From the NCBI GenBank assembly GCA_963705885.1, contig OY970120.1, positions 1,116,001 through 1,180,000 on the forward strand: a stretch of 64,000 bases of DNA, read 5' to 3'. Both the position numbers and the translations under genes were made by a program. Below the pieces are notes generated by a model that searched no databases, was not told the origin of the DNA, and was given only the letters and a program-made list of their open reading frames with translations. Below, piece by piece: positions 32,916-40,384 of the stretch. Every line of letters begins with the position of its first letter. Positions within the stretch are counted from its first letter, which is position 1. Source of the stretch: MFD01275-c22 sp963705885. Lineage in GTDB: Bacteria; Actinomycetota; Actinomycetes; JACCUZ01.

Positions 32916-33449
32916 ATGCTCGGTGTGCGCAGCCGCCTGATCGCTCTGGCTCCGGCGGTGCTCGTGTGCTGCGCCTGCGCAGGCTCGTCACCGGTGTCCG
33001 GCGGCGGCCGACCCTCCGGCGACCCGATGCCGCCGGCCCGGGCCTTCGACGCCCGGGTCGAGCGGGTCGTCGACGGCGACACCGTGATCGCGTCGCGAGG
33101 TGCCCGGGACGTACGGGTCCGGCTGATCGGCATCGACGCTCCCGAGTCCGTGCAGCCCGGTGCCCCGGTCGAGTGCCACGGCCGCGAGTCGTCCGACGCC
33201 CTGGAGCGGCTGCTTCCGGCGGGGACGGTCGTGCGCGCCGCATACGAGACCGGTGGGCGCCGCGACCGATTCGGCCGCGACCTCTGGGACGTCTGGCTGC
33301 TCGACGGCACGTTCCTGCAGGCCGAGCTGGTCCGGACGGGCGCGGCCGAGGCCCGTGCCTACCCGCCGCACACCGAGCACGCCGACCGGCTCGACAGCGC
33401 CGAGCGCCGGGCGCGGGACGGGGGCGCCGGACTCTGGGGAGCCTGCTGA
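32916..33449 (+). CDS. Exported thermonuclease-family (SNase-like) lipoprotein
   Basis: A 177-residue protein. The signal peptide ends in a cysteine-rich LVCCAC (lipobox-like), so lipid anchoring is likely. The OB-fold nuclease domain (about 45-177) shows RVVDGDTV, VRLIGIDAPE (metal-binding Asp and Glu) and GRRDRFGRDLWDVWLLDG with the catalytic Arg. The ATG at 32916 is 17 bp inside the left repeat, and the stop is 2 bp before the right one. It differs from cassette 1's nuclease in fold and location. Confidence 0.88.
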   Translation: MLGVRSRLIALAPAVLVCCACAGSSPVSGGGRPSGDPMPPARAFDARVERVVDGDTVIASRGARDVRVRLIGIDAPESVQPGAPVECHGRESSDALERLLPAGTVVRAAYETGGRRDRFGRDLWDVWLLDGTFLQAELVRTGAAEARAYPPHTEHADRLDSAERRARDGGAGLWGAC

Positions 33450-33451
33450 CG

Positions 33452-33537
33452 TACGACCACTCGCGCATGATCATCGCACGGTCGCGGGGCGCTGACCTGC
33501 GACGACGTGCCGTCACAACCACTCGTGCATGATCACC
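33452..33537 (-). repeat. Composite terminal repeat, right end of cassette 2
   Basis: Minus-strand motif copies at 33514-33537 (outer, GCAC) and 33452-33475 (inner, GCGC, with ATC for ACC and GGTCGTA at its end), 62 bp apart. The linker again holds GCAGGTCAGCGCCCC. It begins 2 bp after the nuclease stop. Confidence 0.93.
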
Positions 33538-33566
33538 GCGGGGGGTTGCTTGGTGGGGGACCGGGG

Positions 33567-33930
33567 TCAGTAGACGAGGGCCTGGGCGCCGTCGGCCAGG
33601 GACTCCTGGACGAAGACCGGGGCGCCGGCGATGCGGACCCCGGGCAGGACGTCGGCACCGGTGATCGCGCGGCGAGCCGCGCACTGCGAGCACACCGTGA
33701 CCCGGCCGGCCTCGAGGACCGCGACGAGCAGGTCGCGCCAGCGGGGCGGCCTCGGGCAGCGCGAACTGCTCGGCGCGGCCCGGCAGCGCCATCCAGGTCG
33801 CCTCCCCCGTCAGCCACAGCGACACGTCCACGCCGCTGGCCGCAGCGACCGCCGCGACCGTGAACGCCTGCGAGCAGCGCTCGGGGGAGTCGATGCCGGC
33901 GGTCGCCTTCACGACCAGGGAGCGGGTCAT
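33567..33930 (-). pseudogene. DsrE-like small protein gene with a single-base frameshift
   Basis: The ATG at 33930 opens a frame (TRSLVVKATAGIDSPERCSQAFTVAAVAAASG...) that matches DsrE/DsrF-like sulfur-relay proteins up to about residue 63. After one extra C near 33738 (plus strand CGCGCCAGCG) the correct sequence continues in another frame (RDLLVAVLEAGRVTVCSQCAARR...) to a stop at 33567. Removing one base gives a normal 120-residue protein with its Cys motif. It is either a real mutation or a sequence error. Confidence 0.75.
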
Positions 33931-33953
33931 GACCGCACAGTAGACTCGGGCAC

Positions 33954-34067
33954 GTGTCCGCGATCCTGGTCGTCCCCGTCCTCGTCGCCGCGTTCTTCGC
34001 GGTGGCAGGAGTCGCGGCCTTCGCGGTCTACCGGCTCTGGGCCGGCGGCGACCACGCGGAGACCTGA
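33954..34067 (+). CDS. 37-residue single-pass membrane miniprotein
   Basis: The GTG at 33954 is 7 nt behind a TAGACT box (33941-33946), suggesting a leaderless start. The peptide is one hydrophobic helix (ILVVPVLVAAFFAVAGVAAFAV) followed by YRLWAGGDHAET. Its stop is 2 bp before the nitrobindin GTG, so it is probably co-translated. Function unknown. Confidence 0.55.
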   Translation: MSAILVVPVLVAAFFAVAGVAAFAVYRLWAGGDHAET

Positions 34068-34069
34068 GC

Positions 34070-34561
34070 GTGGAGATCCGCGCGGACATGCCGCCGCAGG
34101 TCGTCCCCGTCTCGTGGCTGCTGGGCACCTGGCGCGGCGTCGGGGTCGGCGGCTACCCCTCGGTCGAGGAGTTCCGGTTCGGCCAGGAGCTGACCCTCAC
34201 CGAGCTGCCCGGCAAGCCTTTCGTGCACCACCTCAGCCGCAGCTGGCTGCTCGACGACGAGGGCAACCAGGTCCGGCCGCTGGCGCAGGAGACGGGCTAC
34301 TGGCGCCCCGAGGCCGACGGGTCCCTCGAGCTGATGCTCACCCACCCGACCGGCTTCGTCGAGATCTACCTCGGGCGCGCCGACGCGGCCAAGATCGAGC
34401 TGCAGACCGACCTGGTGGCCCGCACGGAGACGGCCAAGGAGTACACCGCCGGGCACCGGCTCTACGGCCTGGTCGACGGCAAGCTGCTCTGGGCCTACGA
34501 CATGGCCGCGATGGGCCACGACCTGCAGCCGCACCTGTCCGCGACCCTCAACCGGGCGTGA
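34070..34561 (+). CDS. Nitrobindin-like heme-binding beta-barrel protein (FABP family)
   Basis: A 163-residue protein of the DUF1794/nitrobindin family, equivalent to Mycobacterium Rv0813c in the same gene neighbourhood. The family's GxWxGxG signature is present as LLGTWRGVGVGGYP. FVEIYLG and YDMAAMGHDLQPHLSATLNR form the C-terminal strands and the heme-ligand His region. Homologs isomerise peroxynitrite or bind NO. The GTG at 34070 is 2 bp after the miniprotein stop. Confidence 0.92.
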   Translation: MEIRADMPPQVVPVSWLLGTWRGVGVGGYPSVEEFRFGQELTLTELPGKPFVHHLSRSWLLDDEGNQVRPLAQETGYWRPEADGSLELMLTHPTGFVEIYLGRADAAKIELQTDLVARTETAKEYTAGHRLYGLVDGKLLWAYDMAAMGHDLQPHLSATLNRA

Positions 34562-34563
34562 CC

Positions 34564-34983
34564 GTGACGGGTTCTCCAGAGCTGGGCGAGACCCTGCGCG
34601 CCAAGGGCTACCGCATCACCCCGCAACGCCAGCTCGTGCTCGACGCCGTCGTGGCGCTCCAGCACGGCACGCCCGACGAGATCTGCGGCGAGGTGCAGCG
34701 CACCGCGCCGGGGGTCAACCTGTCCACCGTCTACCGGACGCTCGAGCTGCTCGAGGAGCTCGGGCTGGTCACCCACGCCCATCTCGGCCACGGCGCGCCG
34801 ACCTACCACTCGGCGGCGAGCGACGACCACCTCCACCTCGTGTGCCGTGTCTGCGGCGCGATCACCGAGACCGACGTGTCGCTGGCCGACGCGCTCGTGC
34901 AGCGGCTGACCGAGCAGCACGGGTTCGAGACCGACGTGGCCCACTTCGCCATCTATGGACGCTGCAAGGGATGCACCCCATGA
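34564..34983 (+). CDS. Fur-family transcriptional regulator
   Basis: A 139-residue Fur-type repressor. The N-terminal wHTH includes RAKGYRITPQRQLVLDAV and VNLSTVYRTLELLEELGLV. The C-terminal dimerisation domain has the metal site HLHLVC-xx-C (HLVCRVCG) and a C-terminal CKGC. The paired Cys resemble zinc-structural sites in FurA/Zur/PerR. The metal cannot be told from this alone. The GTG at 34564 follows nitrobindin by 2 bp. The stop overlaps the ygfZ start (ATGA). Confidence 0.9.
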   Translation: MTGSPELGETLRAKGYRITPQRQLVLDAVVALQHGTPDEICGEVQRTAPGVNLSTVYRTLELLEELGLVTHAHLGHGAPTYHSAASDDHLHLVCRVCGAITETDVSLADALVQRLTEQHGFETDVAHFAIYGRCKGCTP

Positions 34984-35912
34984 CCAACCCGATTCTCGGC
35001 CGCCCCGGCGCGGTGCCGGCAGACCCGCCCGACGAGGGCGTGGCCGCGCACTACGGCGACCCGTACCGCGAGCAGCGGCTGCTCGCCGACGGCCAGGCGT
35101 CCGTCGACCTCTCCCACCGGCCGGTCGTGCGGGTGTCCGGCCCCGACCGGCTCACCTGGCTGCACTCGCTGACCTCCCAGCACCTCGAGCACCTGGCCGC
35201 CGGCGTCGCGACCGAGGCGCTGGTCCTCTCGCCGCACGGGCACGTCGAGCACGCCCTGTCGCTCGTCGACGACGGCGAGGCCACCTGGGTGCACCTCGAG
35301 CCCGGCTCGGCCGAAGGTCTCGTCGGCTACCTGGACTCGATGCGGTTCTGGTCGAAGGTCGAGGTCGAGGACCTGTCCGCGTCGTACGCACTCGTCCTGA
35401 CCCCCTCGCCGGTCCCGGGCGCGCCCAGCCGCACGACGCCGTTCGGTGCGGAGTCCTTCGTGCCCCGCGCCGACCTCGAGGAGGTGCTCGCGTCAGCCGA
35501 GCCGGCCGGGGTCTGGGCGCTGGAGGCGCTGCGCATCGCCGCGGGCCGGCCGCGGTTCGGCCGGGAGACCGACCACCGCACGATCCCCCACGAGCTGGGC
35601 TGGATCGAGACGGCGGTGCACCTGGACAAGGGCTGCTACCGCGGCCAGGAGACGGTGGCGCGGGTGCACAACCTGGGGCGCCCGCCGCGCCGGCTGGTGC
35701 TGCTGCACCTCGACGGCTCCGACTCGGTGCTGCCCGCGCACGGCGACCCCGTCGTCCTCGACGACCGTACGATCGGCGCGGTCACCACCTCGGCCCGCCA
35801 CTACGAGCTGGGTCCGATCGCGCTGGCGCTGGTCAAGCGCTCCACGCCCGCCGACGCGAGTCTCGTCGCCGGCGGTGTCGCCGCGGCCCAGGAGGTCGTC
35901 GTCGCGGTCTGA
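34980..35912 (+). CDS. ygfZ: Folate-binding protein YgfZ
   Basis: A 310-residue GcvT-like protein with the strictly conserved YgfZ motif KGCYRGQETVAR (Cys about 220). The N-terminal folate-binding fold includes RVSGPDRLTWLHSLTSQ. YgfZ helps assembly or repair of iron-sulfur enzymes. The ATG at 34980 overlaps the Fur gene's stop, tying iron-sulfur maintenance to metal or oxidant control in one operon with nitrobindin. Confidence 0.92.
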   Translation: MTNPILGRPGAVPADPPDEGVAAHYGDPYREQRLLADGQASVDLSHRPVVRVSGPDRLTWLHSLTSQHLEHLAAGVATEALVLSPHGHVEHALSLVDDGEATWVHLEPGSAEGLVGYLDSMRFWSKVEVEDLSASYALVLTPSPVPGAPSRTTPFGAESFVPRADLEEVLASAEPAGVWALEALRIAAGRPRFGRETDHRTIPHELGWIETAVHLDKGCYRGQETVARVHNLGRPPRRLVLLHLDGSDSVLPAHGDPVVLDDRTIGAVTTSARHYELGPIALALVKRSTPADASLVAGGVAAAQEVVVAV

Positions 35913-35927
35913 GCCGGTGGCCCGGCC

Positions 35928-36353
35928 TCACATCTCCAGGAAGACGGTCACCGGGCCGTCGTTGACCAGCGCCACCCGCATGTCCGCACCGAACCGCCCG
36001 GTCTCCACCCGGGCGCCGCGGCCGCGCAGGACGTCCACGAGGTGCTCGACGAGGGGCTCGGCGACCGGCCCGGGGGCGGCGGCGTTCCAGGTCGGTCGGC
36101 GGCCCTTGCGCGCGTCGCCGTAGAGCGTGAACTGGCTGACGACCAGCAGGGGCGCCCCGGCATCGGCCGCCGACCGCTCGCCGCGCAGGATCCGCAGCTC
36201 GTGGATCTTGACCGCCATCCGCGCCGCGACGTCGGGGGTGTCGTCGTGCGTCACGCCGACCAGGACGCACAGCCCCTCGCCGTCCAGGTGGCCGACCACC
36301 TCGTCGCCGACGAGGACGCTCGCCTCGAGGACACGCTGGACGACCGCACGCAC
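35928..36353 (-). CDS. dtd: D-aminoacyl-tRNA deacylase
   Basis: A 141-residue protein of normal Dtd length. It begins VRAVVQRVLEASV and contains the catalytic pocket motifs LLVVSQFTLYGDARKGRRPTW (SQFTLYG) and the cross-subunit Gly-cisPro motif region ALVNDGPVTVFLEM (GPVT). It removes D-amino acids or glycine wrongly attached to tRNA. The GTG start at 36353 is chosen by homology. It is convergent with ygfZ (16 bp apart). Confidence 0.93.
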   Translation of the reverse strand: MRAVVQRVLEASVLVGDEVVGHLDGEGLCVLVGVTHDDTPDVAARMAVKIHELRILRGERSAADAGAPLLVVSQFTLYGDARKGRRPTWNAAAPGPVAEPLVEHLVDVLRGRGARVETGRFGADMRVALVNDGPVTVFLEM

Positions 36354-36420
36354 GGCAGGCCATCGTGCCCTACCGCGTGCTCGCTCGAGCAGGCCGGCGT
36401 CCTCAGGATCGCCAGGATCG

Positions 36421-36475
36421 CCATGATCGGAGCAGACCGGCGCCAGGCACGGGACCCACGCCACTCCGATCATGG
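36421..36475. repeat. 12-bp inverted repeat between dtd and the DUF4388 gene
   Basis: CCATGATCGGAG (36421-36432) and CTCCGATCATGG (36464-36475) are exact inverted repeats with a 31-bp spacer. The short direct repeat GGATCGCCAGGATCGCCATG precedes the first arm. It could be a terminator for the DUF4388 gene or an operator for dtd. Confidence 0.55.
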
Positions 36476-36510
36476 GTTGTCGGCGCGAGCAGCCGCCTAC
36501 GTGCCGGGAC

Positions 36511-39318
36511 TCACCCTCGGCCGAAGAGGCCCTTGCGCTTGCGCTTGGGGTCCGCCGCGGCCGGCGATGACGACGGAGCGCGAGGGGTCGGCGGCGTGGG
36601 CGGCGCACCGTTGTCGCTGTCTGCGCCGAACCCGAGGCTCGACAGCTCGCGCAGCAGCATCGCCGTGTCCGCGTGGTCGCGCTCCACGAGCGGCTCCGGG
36701 GGGAGATCGGCCTCCGCCTGCTCGGCCGACGCGGCGACCGGCTCGGGCGCGCTGGGCGCGGGCTCCGGTGCCTGCTGGGGATCGGGCTTGGGTGTGGCCA
36801 GGACCTCGCGGTTCAGCTCGGTGAGCATGCTGGCCGCCTGGGCGGCGAAGCCGGCGGTCTCGGCGAGGTCGTGCCCGTTCGTCTGCGACTGCGCGGCCTC
36901 CACCGCCGCCTGCTCGGCGGCCAGCCGTTCCGCCTCGGCCCGCTCTGCAGCCAGCCGTTCCGCCTCGGCCCGCTCTGCGGCCAGACGGTCGCCCTCCGCT
37001 TGCTCGGCCTGCGCATGCTCGGCGAGGGCCCGCTTGGCCTCCGCCTGCGCGGCCGCCACGCGCTCCGCCTCGGCGTGCAGCGCCTGCTCGGCGACGGCGC
37101 GCTCCGCCTCCACCTGCTCGGCCGCGATGCGAGCGGCCTCGTCGGCTGCGATGGCCTCGGCAGCCTCTGCTGCGAGCCGGTCGGCCTCCTCGGACTCCCG
37201 GCGTCGCGCGTCCTCGCGCGCGATGCGCTCGGCCTCTGCCTGGACCTCGCGCTCGGCCTGCTCGCGTGCGCGCCGCTCGGCCTCTGCACGCAGCTCGGCC
37301 TCGGCCCGCTCCCGCGCCGCCTGCAGCTCCGCCTCGCGGGCCAGGCGGTCGGTCTCCTCGCGCTCGCGCTCGGCGCGCTCGGCCTGCTCGCGCTCGGCCT
37401 GCTCGCGAGCCGCTGCCTCGGCGCGTTCACGCTGGGCCCGCTCAGCCGCTGCGGCAGCCTCGGCGGCACGGTCGGTGAGCCACGCCTCGTGGTCGGCCCA
37501 CGCCGCCGGCTCAGCCGCCGAGCGCTCGGCGGCGAGCCACGCCTCGTGGTCGGACCAGGCCTGGTCCTCTGCCGCGGCCCGCTGGCCGGCGAGCCACTCC
37601 CGGTGGTCGGCCCAGGCCTTGGTCTCCGCCGCGGCGCGCTGCCCGCCGAGCCACACCTCGTGGTCGGCCCAGGCCTCGGCCTCCGCCGCGGCGCGCTGGG
37701 CTGCCAGCCAGGAGGCGTGCTCCGTCCAGGCCAGCTCCTCGGCGACGGCGCGCTCGGCCGCCACCCGCTGCGCGTACTCCTCCTGCGCCGCCACTTCGGC
37801 GGCCTGGCGCTGGTCGTCCAGCCAGACGGTGTGCTCCGCCCATGCTTCCTCCTCGACGCCTGCCCGCTCCGCGAGCGCCTTCGCGCGCTTGCGCTCGGCG
37901 GCTCGCTCCGCCCGGGCCGCCGCCTCCTTGGTGGCGAGGGCCTCCAGCTCCCGGTGCAGGATCTCGGCCTCGGCGAGCCGCTTCTTCTCGGCGTTCACCC
38001 GCCGCTGCTCGCGGGCCTCGGCCTCTTCGCGCTCAGCCAGCTCGCGCGCCTCGGCTTCGGCGCGCTCCCGCTCGGCCTCATCACGCTCGGCCTGGTCGGC
38101 TGCTTCGCGTTCGGCCTGCTCACGTGCCTCGGCTTCGGCGCGCTCGCGCTCGGCCTGCTCGGCCGCCTCACGCTCGGCCTGCTCGCGGGCCTCGGCTTCG
38201 GCGCGCTCGCGCTCGGCCTGCTCGGCCGCCTCACGCTCGGCCTGCTCGCGGGCTTCTGTCTCGGCGCGCTCGCGCTCAGCCTGCTCGGCCGCCTCACGCT
38301 CGGCCTGCTCGCGGGCTTCGGCTTCGGCGCGCTCGCGCTCGGCCTGCTCGGCCGCCTCACGTTCGGCCTGCTCGTGCGCCTCGGTCTCGGCGCGCTCGGC
38401 CTGCTCACGTGCTTCGGCTTCGGCGGCTTCCCGCTCCGCCGCCTCGAGGGCTTCCTGCTGCTCGAGGGGTACGAGATCCAGGACCAGCTCGAGGCCGGCT
38501 TCGTCGCCGGGCTCGACCTCGATCGCACCCGACCGGTCGCTCGCGAGCGATTCGCCCTCCACGGCCACGACGCTGTCGGTGGCGCCGTCACCCGGGACGT
38601 CCTCGGCCGTCTCCTCGGTGTCGACGGAGACCAGGCCGGCCGCGATGAGCCGTGTGACGACCTGGCCCGCCTCGAACAGCGTGAACCCGCAATCGGTGGC
38701 GAGGTCCGCGACGCTGCGCTCGGCGTCGACCTTGCACAGCAGCGCCCACTCGTTCGGGCCCAGGGCCACCTCGTCGGACGGCGGGCCGGAGGAGAGACCC
38801 GGCACGGCGTCGGGGCCGCCGATCGACTCGACGATCTGCTCCCAGGTCGTCGCCCGGTCGCGCAGCTCGTCGAGGAGCGTCGCCACGGAGGTCGGCGGGG
38901 CGACGTCCTGGCGGGTCTTCTTGTTCCGGCGGAACTTCCACGCGCTGACCGGCCACCCGAGCAGGTCGGCGAGGGCGTCCTTGAGGTGCTCGACCACGAA
39001 CTCCTCGACGACCGAGAGCTCGACGTAGCCCAGGTGCACGAGCAGCTCGCCCAGCCGCCAGCCCTGCAGCTCGGTCCGCTGGATCTCCAGCGCCTCCGCG
39101 AGCGCCTCGGGCGTCAGCGCACCCCGCGACATGAGGCGGACGCCCAGCATGATGCGGCGACCGGGCACCATGACGGCGTAGACGTCGCCGTCGCGGAGGA
39201 AGACCTCCGCCTCGTCGCCCTCCTGGTCGCGGACCACGAGGCAACCGGTGGCCCCCGATGCGGCCAGGTCGTGCAGCGCGGCCTCGACGGTGTTGGTGAG
39301 GAGGGCACCCTCGGGCAC
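36511..39318 (-). CDS. DUF4388 protein with long repetitive coiled coil
   Basis: A 935-residue protein. Residues ~5-115 form a DUF4388/PATAN-like domain (TGCLVVRDQEGDEAEVFLRDGDVYAVMVPG). Residues ~185-235 look like a winged helix (FTLFEAGQVVTRLIAAGLVSV). Residues 290-890 are Ala/Glu/Arg-rich coiled coil with a 21-residue tandem repeat (319-402) and a Trp-containing 19-residue repeat (about 490-620, WxxxAxxWADHEAWL type). The tail is KRKRKGLFGRG. The GTG at 39318 with GGGAGG upstream is preferred. It probably has a scaffolding or signalling role; function unknown. Confidence 0.8.
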   Translation of the reverse strand: MPEGALLTNTVEAALHDLAASGATGCLVVRDQEGDEAEVFLRDGDVYAVMVPGRRIMLGVRLMSRGALTPEALAEALEIQRTELQGWRLGELLVHLGYVELSVVEEFVVEHLKDALADLLGWPVSAWKFRRNKKTRQDVAPPTSVATLLDELRDRATTWEQIVESIGGPDAVPGLSSGPPSDEVALGPNEWALLCKVDAERSVADLATDCGFTLFEAGQVVTRLIAAGLVSVDTEETAEDVPGDGATDSVVAVEGESLASDRSGAIEVEPGDEAGLELVLDLVPLEQQEALEAAEREAAEAEAREQAERAETEAHEQAEREAAEQAERERAEAEAREQAEREAAEQAERERAETEAREQAEREAAEQAERERAEAEAREQAEREAAEQAERERAEAEAREQAEREAADQAERDEAERERAEAEARELAEREEAEAREQRRVNAEKKRLAEAEILHRELEALATKEAAARAERAAERKRAKALAERAGVEEEAWAEHTVWLDDQRQAAEVAAQEEYAQRVAAERAVAEELAWTEHASWLAAQRAAAEAEAWADHEVWLGGQRAAAETKAWADHREWLAGQRAAAEDQAWSDHEAWLAAERSAAEPAAWADHEAWLTDRAAEAAAAAERAQRERAEAAAREQAEREQAERAEREREETDRLAREAELQAARERAEAELRAEAERRAREQAEREVQAEAERIAREDARRRESEEADRLAAEAAEAIAADEAARIAAEQVEAERAVAEQALHAEAERVAAAQAEAKRALAEHAQAEQAEGDRLAAERAEAERLAAERAEAERLAAEQAAVEAAQSQTNGHDLAETAGFAAQAASMLTELNREVLATPKPDPQQAPEPAPSAPEPVAASAEQAEADLPPEPLVERDHADTAMLLRELSSLGFGADSDNGAPPTPPTPRAPSSSPAAADPKRKRKGLFGRG
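38113..38364 (-). repeat. 63-bp tandem repeat coding for a 21-residue heptad-like unit
   Basis: Four near-identical in-frame copies of a 63-bp unit encode EREAAEQAERERAEAEAREQ plus Ala. Each is three heptads of coiled coil. A fifth divergent copy follows. The copies differ by only a few bases, indicating recent expansion or gene-conversion-like homogenisation. Confidence 0.88.
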
Positions 39319-39492
39319 GAGCAAACCTCCCTCCCCCAGTCGTCGAGCGCGGCGTGGTCGTCCAGCGGCGTCTTCGGTGCAGCCGGGGACCTGTTTGGCA
39401 TCGGCAGGAGAGGCCGTCGTGTTGAGGCCCGCGGACCACCCGGTTGGAGCAGGGCCCCGCGGTCCGGCTCCCGGGCGTGGCACGATGCCCCG

Positions 39493-40341
39493 GTGAGCGC
39501 GACCAGCACCCTGATCACGGTGGCCCCGACCGGCGCCGAGACCGCGAAGGACCAGGCCCCGGCCCTGCCGGTGACCCTCGACGAGCTGGTCGCGGCGGCC
39601 CGGGCCTGCGAGGCGGCCGGCGCGGCCCTGGTCCACGTCCACATCCGCGACGACGACGCCCGGCCCACCCTCGACCTGGGTCGCCTCCGGGAGACCGTGG
39701 CCGCTCTGCGCGAGGCCACGACCATGGTGGTCCAGCTCAGCACCGGAGGTGCCGTCACCGACCCCTTCGAGCACCGCCTCCGGGTGCTCGACGCCGAGCC
39801 CGACTCCTGCTCGCTGACGTGCGGCACCGTCAACTTCGGGGACGAGGTCTTCGCCAACCCGTGGCCCTTCATGGCCGAGCTCTACCAGCGGGCCCAGGCG
39901 ATGGAGGTCGTCCCCGAGTTCGAGCTCTTCGACCTGGGGCACGTGGCCTCGATGCACCGCCTGCTCGACACCTACGGCGCCCCCTACGGCGGGCAGGTGC
40001 ACGCCGACCTCGTCATGGGCGTGCCAGGGGGCATGCCCGGGACCGCGGCCGCGCTGGTCGCGGCGGTGCAGGCCCTGCCGGCGGGCTGCTCGTGGTCGGC
40101 GACCGGCATCGGCCGGACGTCGCTGCCGGTCGCGCTGGCCGCGCTGAGCGCCGGTGGGCACCTGCGGGTCGGCATGGAGGACACGCTGACCTTCGCCCGC
40201 GGCCGCCCGGTGACCGGCAACGAGGAGCTGGTGGCGCGCGCCGCCGACCTCGCCCGGCTGGCCCAGCGCCCGCCGATGTCCCCCGACGAGGCGCGCACGA
40301 TGCTCAAGACCAAGGACCGCACACCCGCCCGTTCGACCTAG
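39493..40341 (+). CDS. BKACE-type (DUF849) beta-keto acid cleavage enzyme
   Basis: A 282-residue TIM-barrel protein. Metal and substrate motifs are seen: LITVAPTGAE, AGAALVHVHIRDDDARPTLDLGRLRE (HxH zinc site), VVQLSTGGA, LTCGTVNFG, PEFELFDLGHV and VGMEDTL. BKACEs condense a beta-keto acid with acetyl-CoA to give acetoacetate and a CoA ester. The exact substrate is unknown. The GTG start at 39493 is 174 bp from the divergent DUF4388 gene. Confidence 0.9.
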   Translation: MSATSTLITVAPTGAETAKDQAPALPVTLDELVAAARACEAAGAALVHVHIRDDDARPTLDLGRLRETVAALREATTMVVQLSTGGAVTDPFEHRLRVLDAEPDSCSLTCGTVNFGDEVFANPWPFMAELYQRAQAMEVVPEFELFDLGHVASMHRLLDTYGAPYGGQVHADLVMGVPGGMPGTAAALVAAVQALPAGCSWSATGIGRTSLPVALAALSAGGHLRVGMEDTLTFARGRPVTGNEELVARAADLARLAQRPPMSPDEARTMLKTKDRTPARST

Positions 40342-40384
40342 AGTGGCTGTCGGCCGACCACCTCACGCCTGCGACGGAGACCCG

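Larger units (their letters stand above)
32812..33537. other. Nuclease cassette 2 bounded by inverted composite repeats
   Basis: A 726-bp unit: left repeat, one SNase-like nuclease gene (32916-33449), right inverted repeat. It has the same ends as cassette 1 (20071-21306) but an unrelated nuclease. It sits between sseC and the DsrE-like gene, whose mycobacterial counterparts are near neighbours. No transposase is present. Confidence 0.7.

Noticed and set aside
38100..38400. CRISPR-like regular repeats
   Set aside because: The 63-bp units are contiguous with no spacers and encode coiled coil in frame.
36673..40341. Very long open frame on the plus strand opposite the DUF4388 gene
   Set aside because: It is the antisense shadow of the Ala/Glu/Arg-rich coiled coil, with Leu/Gly/Arg-rich low-complexity translation and no family match. 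Only its final part contains the real BKACE gene, at 39493, in the same frame.
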